A stretch of DNA of 64,000 nt from Staphylococcus arlettae. Its GTDB lineage: Bacteria > Bacillota > Bacilli > Staphylococcales > Staphylococcaceae. The stretch spans positions 140,816-204,815 of the forward strand of contig NZ_PPQB01000022.1 in the NCBI RefSeq assembly GCF_002902345.1, written 5' to 3'. The translations under genes were made by a program, and so were the position numbers. How positions within the stretch are numbered: position 1 is the stretch's first letter; each line of letters starts with the position of its first letter. This document shows, one piece after another, positions 31,565 to 39,913 of the stretch. The notes below the pieces were generated by a model. That model was not told the origin of the DNA. It made no database searches and saw nothing but the letters and a program-made list of their open reading frames with translations.

Positions 31565-31595
31565 TTGAGGTTCACGTAACGTCAAGCATTATAGT
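31565..31595 (+). promoter_or_regulatory. MerR-type promoter with 19-bp spacer (tipA-like gene)
   Basis: TTGAGG (31565-31570) and TATAGT (31590-31595) are separated by 19 bases, the stretched spacing used by MerR activators. The spacer region carries an inverted repeat CTTGAGGTT-cacgt-AACGTCAAG (8 of 9 pairs). The gene just downstream encodes a MerR protein, so autoregulation is expected. Confidence 0.75.
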
Positions 31596-31618
31596 AGGCA
31601 TTGTGGAGGTGAAACAAA

Positions 31619-32380
31619 ATGGAATATACCATTAGTAATTTGGCAAATCTATCAGGAGTCAGTACGAGAACGCTACGTTATTATGATGAAATTGGCTTGT
31701 TGAAACCACATGATATTAACGATTCTGGTTATAGAGTTTATACACAACACGAAGTAGATTTACTACAACAAATTATATTTTACCGTGAATTAGAGGTCCC
31801 CTTAAAGGATATTAGTACTATTATCAACCAGCCTTCATTTGACCAAACGATAGCTTTAGAGGAACACTATGACAAATTGTTGCGCAAACGTAACCGTCTC
31901 GACACTATGTTAACAACGATTGAAAAAACAATAGCAACTAAAAAAGGAGTGACTACAATGTCTGATCAAGAAAAATTCGAAGGTTTTAAAGAACATGTAA
32001 TTTCACAAAATGAACAAAATTATGGAGACGAAATTAGAAACAAATATGGTGATGAGGTTATCGACAACAGTAACAAGAAGTTTAAAAATATGTCTAAAGC
32101 ACAGTATGATGATTTTAAAAATTTAGAACAACGTATAGGCGATTTATTACAACAAGCCTACCAAACAGGTGATCCCTCGTCTGCGGTAGCACAAGAACTT
32201 GTAGCAACACACAAACAATGGTTACTATATACTTGGCCAAGCTATTCTACAGAAGCGCACATAGGCTTAGCAGAGCTCTATATTCATGACGCAGCTTTCA
32301 CTGCTTACTATGAGCGATTTGTTACAGGTGGTGCGCAATTTCTCAGAGATGCTATTGTGACGAATCTATCAGTAAATTAA
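31619..32380 (+). CDS. MerR-family regulator with TipAS-type domain
   Basis: A 253-residue protein starting at ATG 31619 with GGAGGTG upstream. Residues 1-70 are the MerR winged helix (YTISNLANLSGVSTRTLRYYDEIGLLKP), followed by a dimerisation coiled coil to about 115. The C-terminal part (about 120-250) is a TipAS domain, which binds thiopeptide and related antibiotics in Streptomyces TipA, with WPSYSTEAHIGLAELYIHD. It is its own first target through a 19-bp spacer promoter. An internal start at Met about 118 could yield the drug-binding domain alone, as in TipAS. Confidence 0.88.
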   Translation: MEYTISNLANLSGVSTRTLRYYDEIGLLKPHDINDSGYRVYTQHEVDLLQQIIFYRELEVPLKDISTIINQPSFDQTIALEEHYDKLLRKRNRLDTMLTTIEKTIATKKGVTTMSDQEKFEGFKEHVISQNEQNYGDEIRNKYGDEVIDNSNKKFKNMSKAQYDDFKNLEQRIGDLLQQAYQTGDPSSAVAQELVATHKQWLLYTWPSYSTEAHIGLAELYIHDAAFTAYYERFVTGGAQFLRDAIVTNLSVN

Positions 32381-32473
32381 ATTTTGTTATTAGCGGTAAC
32401 GCTACCTACCGTCTAATACTATTGTTTTGTTTATTTATTTCTAAACTTTAATGCTACAAATTGTGGAATAATA

Positions 32474-32504
32474 TTGACCCTGACTTAACGTTATAGTTTA
32501 TAAC
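32474..32504 (+). promoter_or_regulatory. MerR-type promoter with 19-bp spacer (second merR gene)
   Basis: TTGACC (32474-32479) and TATAAC (32499-32504), spacer 19 bases, lie 20 bases before the start of the second MerR gene. Symmetry in the spacer is weaker than in the first one (central TAACGTTA). Confidence 0.65.
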
Positions 32505-32524
32505 AGAAGTAAGGAGGTGAACCA

Positions 32525-33247
32525 ATGACACAATATTTAACAGGTGAATTAGCTAAACTATGTTCTATATCAACTCGGACTTTACAATATTATGATAAAA
32601 AAGACCTACTTAAACCAGCCTATATCAAAGATAATAATTACAGAATTTATACTGATAACGAAGTTGAACGGTTAAAAACGATACTCACACTCAAAGATAT
32701 GGGCTTTAGTTTAAAAGATATTAAAACACTATTAATTAATAATCATGATATGAAAGCTGTTCATTTGCTATTAGAGCAAAAAATCATACAGGATGAACAA
32801 AAAATAGCGGAAACTCAGAAAAAAATTAAACATATGAAACAAGTTAAAAGTATGATTACGGAGTCTTCTACTTCTCCATTACCTAAAATAAATGTCATTG
32901 AAACTATTTTGGCCAACAATAAAAATACCCAGAAGTTATACAAAAAATTATTTGTTACTGGTGCTATAGGCACTTTAATTCAAGTTGTAGGTTTATCAAT
33001 TAGTGTTGTCATGAAAAGTTATCTCCCGTTTATCATAGCCTTACTTTTAGGCGTTATTTGTGCCATTCAACTTACTAACCGCTTCTACAACTCGGTAATG
33101 TATATGTGTCCGCACTGTCACACAGAATTTAAACCAAGAATTTTACCATGGATGTTTGCTAAACATACACCCAAGACACGTAATTTAACTTGTCCAAACT
33201 GTCAACAAGTACATCATTGTGTTGAAATAGTTAGTACTACACATTGA
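32525..33247 (+). CDS. MerR-family regulator with membrane and zinc-ribbon C-terminus
   Basis: A 240-residue protein starting at ATG 32525 with AAGGAGGTG upstream. It has a MerR HTH at 4-70 (TGELAKLCSISTRTLQYYDKKDLLKP) and a coiled coil to about 120. Two hydrophobic segments follow (about 140-185: FVTGAIGTLIQVVGLSISVV, YLPFIIALLLGVICAIQL). The C-terminus has CPHC and CPNC pairs (about 196-232) that look like a zinc ribbon. A membrane-tethered MerR is unusual and may sense an envelope or metal signal. It does not overlap the tipA-like gene, so the two respond separately. Confidence 0.82.
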   Translation: MTQYLTGELAKLCSISTRTLQYYDKKDLLKPAYIKDNNYRIYTDNEVERLKTILTLKDMGFSLKDIKTLLINNHDMKAVHLLLEQKIIQDEQKIAETQKKIKHMKQVKSMITESSTSPLPKINVIETILANNKNTQKLYKKLFVTGAIGTLIQVVGLSISVVMKSYLPFIIALLLGVICAIQLTNRFYNSVMYMCPHCHTEFKPRILPWMFAKHTPKTRNLTCPNCQQVHHCVEIVSTTH

Positions 33248-33386
33248 CTGCCCAGTATTTTTTGTTAACGACATCACAAAACTTTCCTTTAAATCTGTTA
33301 TTATTTAGCTTATGCTATACTCAATAATTATAAACTTGAAAAGCATTTGACTAAGATAAGTAATAATAGAGATAGAGGGTGCGCTT

Positions 33387-34274
33387 ATGGAACTTAGACA
33401 CATGGAATACTTTGTAGAAGTTGTAAAACAAAAGAGTATGACGAAGGCCGCAACGGAACTATTTGTTACACAACCTACGATTAGTAACACTATAAAATTA
33501 TTGGAAGCTGAGCTGGACGTTACGTTATTTAACAGATATAAAAATCAAATTTATTTAACTGACGCTGGTGAAGCTTTCTTTTTTCAATGCAAAGAAATGC
33601 TAAAAATGTATGATAATATTCCTAATGAATTACGTAATTTATTAGAATTAAAAACCGGACATTTAAAAATTGGAATTCCAGCCATTATCAACATCCGCAG
33701 ACTCATTCATCTGATTTCCCAATTTCATGAAACGTATCCGAATGTCACCTTTCAATTATTTGAAAGTGGTAGTAAAACGATTGAGCATGATGTGTATTAT
33801 GGAGATCTAGACATGGGTATTACGGTATTACCTACTAATAATAAAAATTTCAATACCTTCTCTTTTATTGAAGAAAAATTAAAATTAGTCGTTCATAAAG
33901 ATCATCGGTTAGCCCAACATCAAACAGTGAATATTGATGAATTGGCAGATGAAGAGTTCATCTTATTTAATTCTGATTTCTTTTTAAATGACAAAATTAA
34001 AGAAACGTGTCGCAATTACGGCTTTAATCCTAATATTATTTTCGAGACGTCACAGTGGAGTTTTATAGAGGAAATGTTATTAACTAATATGGGTGTTTGT
34101 ATACTACCCGAAGGCATCTTGCAATTATTAGATACGCATTTGCAAGCAATAGAAATCACTGATGCCACAATGAAATGGGAACTCGCTATCATTTGGCGCA
34201 AAGATATCATCGTAGACTCTTTAACTAAAGATTGGATTAAATATATCCAAGAAAACTACTTACTGAATCCTTAA
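33387..34274 (+). CDS. LysR-family transcriptional regulator
   Basis: A 295-residue protein starting at ATG 33387, with AGAGGGTG upstream. It has an N-terminal winged HTH (MEYFVEVVKQKSMTKAATELFVTQPTISNTIKLLEAEL) and a C-terminal periplasmic-binding-type effector domain (LKIGIPAIINIRRLIHLISQFHETYPNVTFQLFE), both standard for the family. The nearest downstream genes are a thioesterase and two unknowns, which could be its regulon, but they are on the same strand and separated by a promoter region. The effector is unknown. Confidence 0.9.
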   Translation: MELRHMEYFVEVVKQKSMTKAATELFVTQPTISNTIKLLEAELDVTLFNRYKNQIYLTDAGEAFFFQCKEMLKMYDNIPNELRNLLELKTGHLKIGIPAIINIRRLIHLISQFHETYPNVTFQLFESGSKTIEHDVYYGDLDMGITVLPTNNKNFNTFSFIEEKLKLVVHKDHRLAQHQTVNIDELADEEFILFNSDFFLNDKIKETCRNYGFNPNIIFETSQWSFIEEMLLTNMGVCILPEGILQLLDTHLQAIEITDATMKWELAIIWRKDIIVDSLTKDWIKYIQENYLLNP

Positions 34275-34386
34275 AGTATAAAGGCATTCACAAAATTTAT
34301 ACCCTTATAAAAAAAGGATATTTTATATTTATGTACTCCCAAACTATAATTTAACTTGTAAAAATTATAGAAATGGGAGTTTTTTG

Positions 34387-34923
34387 ATGGAGAATTATAA
34401 ATATCCGAGTGATAGTAAAATTGTCAGTACAGATCAAGTGTTAATTAACGATTTAAACAATTACAACACATTGTTTGGTGGCGTATTAATGAAAAAAATT
34501 GATAACAATGCTACGTTATCAGCTAGAAGACATGCACGTGTGAAAGAATGTGTCACTGCTTCCACAGATTCAGTAGAGTTTTTACATCCTATTACACAAT
34601 CTGATTCAGTTTGTGTAGAGTCTAGCGTAGTATACACTGGTGAAAAATCTATGGAAATTTTTTGTAAAGTCATTGCTGAAGACATGATTACTGCAGAACG
34701 AAAAATTGCGGCAATAGCTTTCCTTACTTTTGTTGCCTTGGATGAAAATAAACGCCCTATTAAAGTTCCAAAAATCAAACCTCAAACTGCAGAAGAACAT
34801 TTGTTATTTAGCGATGGTGAAAATCGCGCAAATATTCGTAAGATGAAACGCCTACAAAGTAAATCGATGATTGCTTCACTTAATATTAAAAAACCATGGG
34901 AATTAGAGGAGTGTGTAAAATGA
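34387..34923 (+). CDS. Acyl-CoA thioesterase (hotdog fold)
   Basis: A 178-residue protein. ATG 34387 is chosen for GGGAG 7 bases upstream; TTG 34384 is also open. It matches the YciA/BFIT-like class: LNNYNTLFGGVLMKKIDNNATLSARRHA, with the Asn and Asp/Glu positions of the active site, followed by DSVEFLHPITQSDSV. It hydrolyses acyl-CoAs to free acids. Its stop overlaps the start of the next gene by 4 bases, so an operon with 34920 and perhaps 35330 is clear. Confidence 0.87.
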   Translation: MENYKYPSDSKIVSTDQVLINDLNNYNTLFGGVLMKKIDNNATLSARRHARVKECVTASTDSVEFLHPITQSDSVCVESSVVYTGEKSMEIFCKVIAEDMITAERKIAAIAFLTFVALDENKRPIKVPKIKPQTAEEHLLFSDGENRANIRKMKRLQSKSMIASLNIKKPWELEECVK

Positions 34924-35294
34924 TTAGTGAAATGGATGAACTTAAACAAGTAAAATCAAATTTAGAACAGTTGCACAATGAAGCGCCGCATATTTACGCA
35001 AAATTAGAATATATCGCTAGTTTAACAAGACAATTAAGTATTCATTATAAATATTTAGGATTACTTATGTTTTCCAACGATGCTGAACTTGTCCAAAATA
35101 ATAGACCTACTTTAATTAGAGAATCTGTGTTAGCTTTATATGAACAAGAAGTCGAAAAAGTTAAAGCAGAACAAAATTTTATATTATTTAAAAATATGAT
35201 GTTGAACTTACACAACGTGGACTACCCTCAAATGTTCTTAATTATTTTAGGTGCTGAACCAAACTTTGTCTTTCACAATAATATTATTAAATAA
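34920..35294 (+). CDS. Hypothetical protein, 124 aa, cotranscribed with the thioesterase
   Basis: ATG 34920 overlaps the thioesterase stop (ATGA) with AGAGGA 9 bases upstream, so translation is coupled. It is a soluble, largely helical protein with heptad-like Leu and Lys (MDELKQVKSNLEQLHNEAPHIYAKLEYIASL). It has no recognised domain. Translational coupling suggests a partner or regulator of the thioesterase. Confidence 0.65.
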   Translation: MISEMDELKQVKSNLEQLHNEAPHIYAKLEYIASLTRQLSIHYKYLGLLMFSNDAELVQNNRPTLIRESVLALYEQEVEKVKAEQNFILFKNMMLNLHNVDYPQMFLIILGAEPNFVFHNNIIK

Positions 35295-35329
35295 CTACCG
35301 ATTACATTGAATTAAAAGAGGCGTCAACT

Positions 35330-35527
35330 ATGAAAATTTCTGAGTGTAGATACTTATGTATCACTAACAATGCATCATTTGAACAAGGAAAACTATACTG
35401 GCTCTTTCCCACAACAGTATCGACGTTCGATGACCATTTTTCTTATGTCTCAAATGAAGGCCAATTATTAACTGAAGAGTATAAAAAGCATAATTTTATT
35501 AAAAATAATATGTTACGTGAATCTTAA
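35330..35527 (+). CDS. Small hypothetical protein, 65 aa
   Basis: ATG 35330 is preceded by AAGAGGCG. It encodes a soluble protein with two Cys near the N-terminus (SECRYLCITNN) and a FEQGKLYWLFP segment. It is 35 bases downstream of the previous gene and followed by a terminator, so it is likely the last gene of the thioesterase operon. I do not recognise a family. Confidence 0.55.
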   Translation: MKISECRYLCITNNASFEQGKLYWLFPTTVSTFDDHFSYVSNEGQLLTEEYKKHNFIKNNMLRES

Positions 35528-35554
35528 ATAAATATTTTATGCAACAAATAATAA

Positions 35555-35592
35555 CAATAGGACAACCTCTTAAGATGAGTTTGCCCTATTGT
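35555..35592. terminator. Convergent terminator after the thioesterase operon
   Basis: ACAATAGGACAACCTC pairs with GAGTTTGCCCTATTGT (two mismatches) and is followed by a T-rich stretch. It lies between the plus-strand operon and the minus-strand tctA. Confidence 0.75.
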
Positions 35593-35608
35593 GTTGTATG
35601 TTTATTTT

Positions 35609-37093
35609 TTAAGGTTTTGTTTGAATTTTATTCGTTATGATAGGCACTACAATAACTAAGACACTAATAAGTAAAATCACTACTGTAATAGGTGAATGTA
35701 ATAATGAGAAATAATCTCCATTATTTAATAGTAAATGTCTTCTTAATGAAGTCTCCATAAGTGGTCCTAATACAATACCTAAAATTAAAGAAGCGATAGA
35801 AAAATTATATACTTTCATCAAGTATCCTACTACACCAAATAATAACATAATCCAAATGTTGAGTAAGTCATTATTTGTTGCATAAGCACCTATTAAAGAC
35901 AACATAATTATAAATGTTGCAATAATACTGTATGGTGCTTTTAATAATAATGAAAATATTTGAATACCTGCACGACCAGCGATAAAAGTCATAATACTCG
36001 CAAATAACATTGCTAATAAGATAGCGTATAATAATATTGGTTGATCCGATAATAATTGTGGTCCTGGTTGAACACCTTGTAATACTAAAGCTGCTAAAAT
36101 AACAGCTGTTGTTGCACTACCTGGAATACCGAGTATTAAAGTGGGAATCATCGAACCAGCTGCAGCTGCATTATTTGCTGTTTCTGGGGCTACTACCCCT
36201 TCCGGCTTCCCTTTACCAAATTCAGCTGGATTTTTGTCAGTTTTCATAGTGACACCATAACTAACAAAAGAGGCAATAGCGCCACCTGTTCCAGGTAATA
36301 TACCTATCAAAGTGCCGATTACAGCTGATTTTGCCGCTGCCCACTTATAAACAAAGAATTCTTTAATTTTGAAGACACCAGTTGATTTAGTTGATGTATT
36401 CTCAATATTGTGTGGATCTTTAGCTGTTAACTGAGAAAAGACTTCACCTAAAGCAAATGCTCCAATCATGATAGGTATATAATCTATCCCATTCATCAAT
36501 TCTATCGTATTAAAGGTAAATCTATCGGTCGCTGTTAATGGATCAATACCGACTGTTGAGATGAAAATACCTAATAAACCTGAAGCAATAGCTTTAACTT
36601 TATTGTTAGTTCCTAATGACGAAATTACAGTCATCCCTAATAAGGCAAGTGCAAAGTATTCTGATGAGTGAATCTTAAATGCTAATTGTGATAAAACTGG
36701 CGATAAAAACATCATTATTAATACAGCGAAAATGCCTCCAAAAGCTGATGCACTAATAGCTAAACCAAGTGCCTTTTTAGACTGTCCTTTTTGAGTCATC
36801 GGATAACCATCAAATGTAGTAGCCACAGCTTCCGGAGTACCTGGTGTATTAAACAGTATAGCTGTAATAGAACCACCATAAGCGGAACCTACATAAATGG
36901 TAGCCAATAACGCTATAGCAGGTACCACATCTAAAAAATAAGTAAAAGGTAATGCCAAGACTATTGCCATAGAAGACCCTATACCTGGTAGCGCTCCTAA
37001 GAAAATACCTACAAGTAATCCTAAAATCACTAACATTAAATTAGTTGGTTCTAATATTGTCAAAAACGAATCTTTTAATAAATCTAAATGCAT
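35609..37093 (-). CDS. tctA: Tripartite tricarboxylate transporter, large membrane subunit
   Basis: A 494-residue TctA protein starting at ATG 37093, with GAGGTGA upstream. About 12 membrane segments are visible, with family signatures GALPGIGSSMAIVLALPFTYFLDVVPAIALL, GSAYGGSITAILFNTPGTPEAVATTFDGYPM and GILPGTGGAIASFVSYGVTMK. It forms the channel with TctB, fed by the binding protein TctC encoded upstream. TTT systems import tricarboxylates or related organic acids. The PrpF-like isomerase in the same operon suggests an unsaturated di- or tricarboxylate as substrate. Confidence 0.93.
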   Translation of the reverse strand: MHLDLLKDSFLTILEPTNLMLVILGLLVGIFLGALPGIGSSMAIVLALPFTYFLDVVPAIALLATIYVGSAYGGSITAILFNTPGTPEAVATTFDGYPMTQKGQSKKALGLAISASAFGGIFAVLIMMFLSPVLSQLAFKIHSSEYFALALLGMTVISSLGTNNKVKAIASGLLGIFISTVGIDPLTATDRFTFNTIELMNGIDYIPIMIGAFALGEVFSQLTAKDPHNIENTSTKSTGVFKIKEFFVYKWAAAKSAVIGTLIGILPGTGGAIASFVSYGVTMKTDKNPAEFGKGKPEGVVAPETANNAAAAGSMIPTLILGIPGSATTAVILAALVLQGVQPGPQLLSDQPILLYAILLAMLFASIMTFIAGRAGIQIFSLLLKAPYSIIATFIIMLSLIGAYATNNDLLNIWIMLLFGVVGYLMKVYNFSIASLILGIVLGPLMETSLRRHLLLNNGDYFSLLHSPITVVILLISVLVIVVPIITNKIQTKP

Positions 37094-37110
37094 CTAATCA
37101 CCTCAATTCT

Positions 37111-37596
37111 TTAATAAAAAAAATTACTAATTTCGAAAAATAACCCTATCCCTTTAGGCAGTGGAATACTTAATACATTACCGAATAAAAACGCGAAGAA
37201 TATTGGAATAATCAATGAAAAACTAATAATTTGTATTTTGCCTTGTGCGCCTAAAATCAACAGTAATATTGGTGTTAAAAACAAACTTGATAATAAAAAA
37301 CCTGCTTTATTAAGTACTAAAATAAAAATTACAATTCCTACAATCAGACCTGCAATTTTAAGGGTTGCTTTGTTTATTATAGGTTTATCATCAGCTTGTT
37401 CACTATGTTTTCGATACTTCACAATTTCTGCTATTAAAGAATATGTTAGTAACACTACTAAGAAAAATAAGATAAAAGTAGGTATCCCTGCTGCCCCTAT
37501 TGGATCTACTGCTCTTAAATCTTCCAAACTAATTGAGTTAAGTAAAAAATATAAACAAATTATCAATAACGCTAAACTAAATAAAATGCTTCCCAT
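37111..37596 (-). CDS. tctB: Tripartite tricarboxylate transporter, small membrane subunit
   Basis: A 161-residue TctB protein with four membrane segments. ATG 37596 (MGSILFSLALLIICLYF) is chosen for AGGGGG 5-6 bases upstream; TTG 37614 would overlap it. It shows poor sequence conservation, as usual for TctB, but context (between TctC and TctA, 14 bases from each) makes the call secure. Confidence 0.85.
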   Translation of the reverse strand: MGSILFSLALLIICLYFLLNSISLEDLRAVDPIGAAGIPTFILFFLVVLLTYSLIAEIVKYRKHSEQADDKPIINKATLKIAGLIVGIVIFILVLNKAGFLLSSLFLTPILLLILGAQGKIQIISFSLIIPIFFAFLFGNVLSIPLPKGIGLFFEISNFFY

Positions 37597-37616
37597 GTAA
37601 TCCCCCCTTGCCAAAC

Positions 37617-38612
37617 TTAATTAATATTTAAATCTTTGGAAATTGTTTCGAACTTATCGTATTCAGTTTCTAACTTTTTACCGAATTCGTCTGGTCCAAG
37701 GTAACCTTCTCCAATATCAACTAAATTATTTTTGGCATATGTTTTATAATCATCAGTTTCATAGGCATCTTTTAATTGTTTGCTTAATTTTTGTTTCACT
37801 TCGTCTGGAGCACCTTTTTTAATAACAAAACCTCTCCAAGAACCTATATTGACGTCTAAGCCTTTTTCTTTAGTTGATGGCACTTGTTTAAATTCTTCTA
37901 TTTCAGAGATTCTCTTGTTATTAAAAATAACGAGTGGTCGTACTTTTTTCGATTTAACATAATCTACTACATTACCTACCTTGTCTAAATACACATCTAC
38001 TTCCCCACCTAATGCCGCAGCTTTAACTTCTGATCCAGAACTATACGGAATAAATTCTGTATCAATATTAGCTTTTTGTTCAAAATCACTAATAGCAAAA
38101 TCATCTAACCCTGCTGGACTTACGCCACCTATTGACAATGTGCCTGATTTTCCTTTAGCAATTAAGTCGTCGTAATCTTTAATAGAACTATTTTCCGCCA
38201 CAGATAAAACATAAATATCGCTTTGAATTTGAGCCAATGGTTCGAAGTCATCTAACAATTTAACGTCTTTACTTTTATCTAATGTATCTGAAATAATTTG
38301 TGACGGTGTAACTTCTAAAATAGTGTAACCATCATTTTTTTGCTGGTAGCTATACAACATACCTAACAACCCACCACTGCCATTTTTATTAATGGGTTGG
38401 AAGTTCGCATCAGAATGCTCTGTCATAATCTTTGCATATTGCCTAACAAATGCATCACTGGCACTTCCTTCACCAAATGGAATAACTACATTAACCGTTT
38501 GATTAGGAAAATCAGCAATCGATTGTTGCTCATTTTGTGACTCTCCTTTTGCACTGCATCCTGCTAGTATTATCGTTAAAATAATAAGTAAAATTGGACT
38601 CTTTTTAATCAT
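37617..38612 (-). CDS. tctC: Tripartite tricarboxylate transporter, substrate-binding lipoprotein
   Basis: A 331-residue TctC/Bug-family protein starting at ATG 38612. Residues 1-18 are a lipoprotein signal ending in LAGC (Cys19). Bug-type features follow: FPNQTVNVVIPFGEGSASDAFVRQYAKIM, SGGLLGM, GVSPAGLDDFAI and GEVDVYLDKVGNVVDYVK. It captures an organic acid outside the membrane and delivers it to TctAB. It lies 10 bases downstream of the prpF-like gene. Confidence 0.9.
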   Translation of the reverse strand: MIKKSPILLIILTIILAGCSAKGESQNEQQSIADFPNQTVNVVIPFGEGSASDAFVRQYAKIMTEHSDANFQPINKNGSGGLLGMLYSYQQKNDGYTILEVTPSQIISDTLDKSKDVKLLDDFEPLAQIQSDIYVLSVAENSSIKDYDDLIAKGKSGTLSIGGVSPAGLDDFAISDFEQKANIDTEFIPYSSGSEVKAAALGGEVDVYLDKVGNVVDYVKSKKVRPLVIFNNKRISEIEEFKQVPSTKEKGLDVNIGSWRGFVIKKGAPDEVKQKLSKQLKDAYETDDYKTYAKNNLVDIGEGYLGPDEFGKKLETEYDKFETISKDLNIN

Positions 38613-38622
38613 ATCTTCACTC

Positions 38623-39771
38623 CTACCTAATTAAATACGCTGGGATAACTACTGTGCCTTCCATAATTCTACGCGCCGTGCGTCCAGTACCGCCTTTAAT
38701 CAATTTGTAATCGCTTTCATTTTTTTCTAAAAAAACTTCAGCTGAAATGCTACCACTAGGATGCCCAATTCTTATGGTATTCGCTTGTGTTGATCTCGCG
38801 ACTGCATGTGGAATTGTCCCTGAAATTTTCGTTGCAGTGGCTAAACAAATTGAACCACTTACCGCAAATGATGGATGTAGTTTCCCCATCGACATATATC
38901 TTCCAACAATATCTACATCTTCTTTATTATTATATGTCCCTAATTCAGTTTCGTAGTTTTGAGGTTCACTAATTAGAGTAATTTTAGGTAATGCTGACAC
39001 TTGAGGATTAATCTGTTGTTCTTCGTGAAACATACCTAGTAAAATACCTACTTGCACACGCAATGCTTCAATTTTTTGGGAAATTGTCGGTTTATTAATA
39101 GTTGCTGCTAATTCACATCCCCGAAGCCCAAAATCACTAGCTTTCACAAATGCTACAATATTACCTGTATCTAATATACTGACTTCATATACGGTGTCAT
39201 TCGCTTCAATTTTATCAACTAAGTTACCTGTTGGAAATAAATGACCCGTAAAAGCACCTGTTGAATCTAAAAAGCTGACCGTTATTTTAGCACCCGTACC
39301 CTCTACACCTGCAATAGCAAAATCACCCTTATGTTCTACTGCACCTTCTACTACTGGTATATCTACTTCCATTAATTTATTCGTATTAGTATTAAATATT
39401 TTCACTGTTGTTTCACCTTCATGGCGCTCAACTAAACCTTCTTCTACTGCATATAAACCAACTGCTGAAGCCATATTGCCACACGTAACATTATAATCTA
39501 TTTCTTGTTCATTAATACTTACTTGCCCAAAAGTATAATAGATATCACAATTTTGCGTATCACTTTTACCAACAATCGCTACTTTACTAGTAACTGATGT
39601 ACCTCCACCAATACCATCAATTTGACCATTTGCTGAACTACCATATACTTTTAAAATCACTTGTTCTCGTGTGTATTGATCTACAGGTAAATCTATGTCT
39701 TTGAAGATTAACCCTCTACTAGTACCACCTCTCATAAGTACACAAGGTATTCTTACATTGTCTTTGTCCAC
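38623..39771 (-). CDS. prpF: PrpF-family isomerase (aconitate/oxalomesaconate-type)
   Basis: A 382-residue protein of the DAPEP-like fold. The start is GTG 39771, with GGAGGGG 7 bases upstream. Family signatures are IPCVLMRGGTSRGLIF, GIGGGTSVTSKVAIV and NVTCGNMASAVG. PrpF relatives isomerise 2-methyl-trans-aconitate, 4-oxalomesaconate or similar unsaturated tricarboxylates. Here the gene opens the tctCBA operon, so it probably processes the imported compound. The substrate is not identified. Confidence 0.85.
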   Translation of the reverse strand: MDKDNVRIPCVLMRGGTSRGLIFKDIDLPVDQYTREQVILKVYGSSANGQIDGIGGGTSVTSKVAIVGKSDTQNCDIYYTFGQVSINEQEIDYNVTCGNMASAVGLYAVEEGLVERHEGETTVKIFNTNTNKLMEVDIPVVEGAVEHKGDFAIAGVEGTGAKITVSFLDSTGAFTGHLFPTGNLVDKIEANDTVYEVSILDTGNIVAFVKASDFGLRGCELAATINKPTISQKIEALRVQVGILLGMFHEEQQINPQVSALPKITLISEPQNYETELGTYNNKEDVDIVGRYMSMGKLHPSFAVSGSICLATATKISGTIPHAVARSTQANTIRIGHPSGSISAEVFLEKNESDYKLIKGGTGRTARRIMEGTVVIPAYLIR

Positions 39772-39809
39772 TCATAGCCCCTCCTCTATTTTGTTGAAAT
39801 ATTCAGATA

Positions 39810-39830
39810 ACTTATATAGAGTATATAAGT
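39810..39830. promoter_or_regulatory. Perfect palindrome in the lysR/prpF divergent promoter
   Basis: Arms ACTTATATA (39810-39818) and TATATAAGT (39822-39830) are perfect complements around GAG. The site lies between the divergent prpF-tct operon and the LysR gene, the expected location for a LysR-type dimer. It contains the T-N11-A feature. It is inferred from symmetry and position. Confidence 0.65.
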
Positions 39831-39913
39831 GAACAAACGATAAATAAAATATTGTTTTTTTATGTTGAAGCATAAATTTATTTTATGAATAATTAATAAT
39901 GAGGTGTATCACT

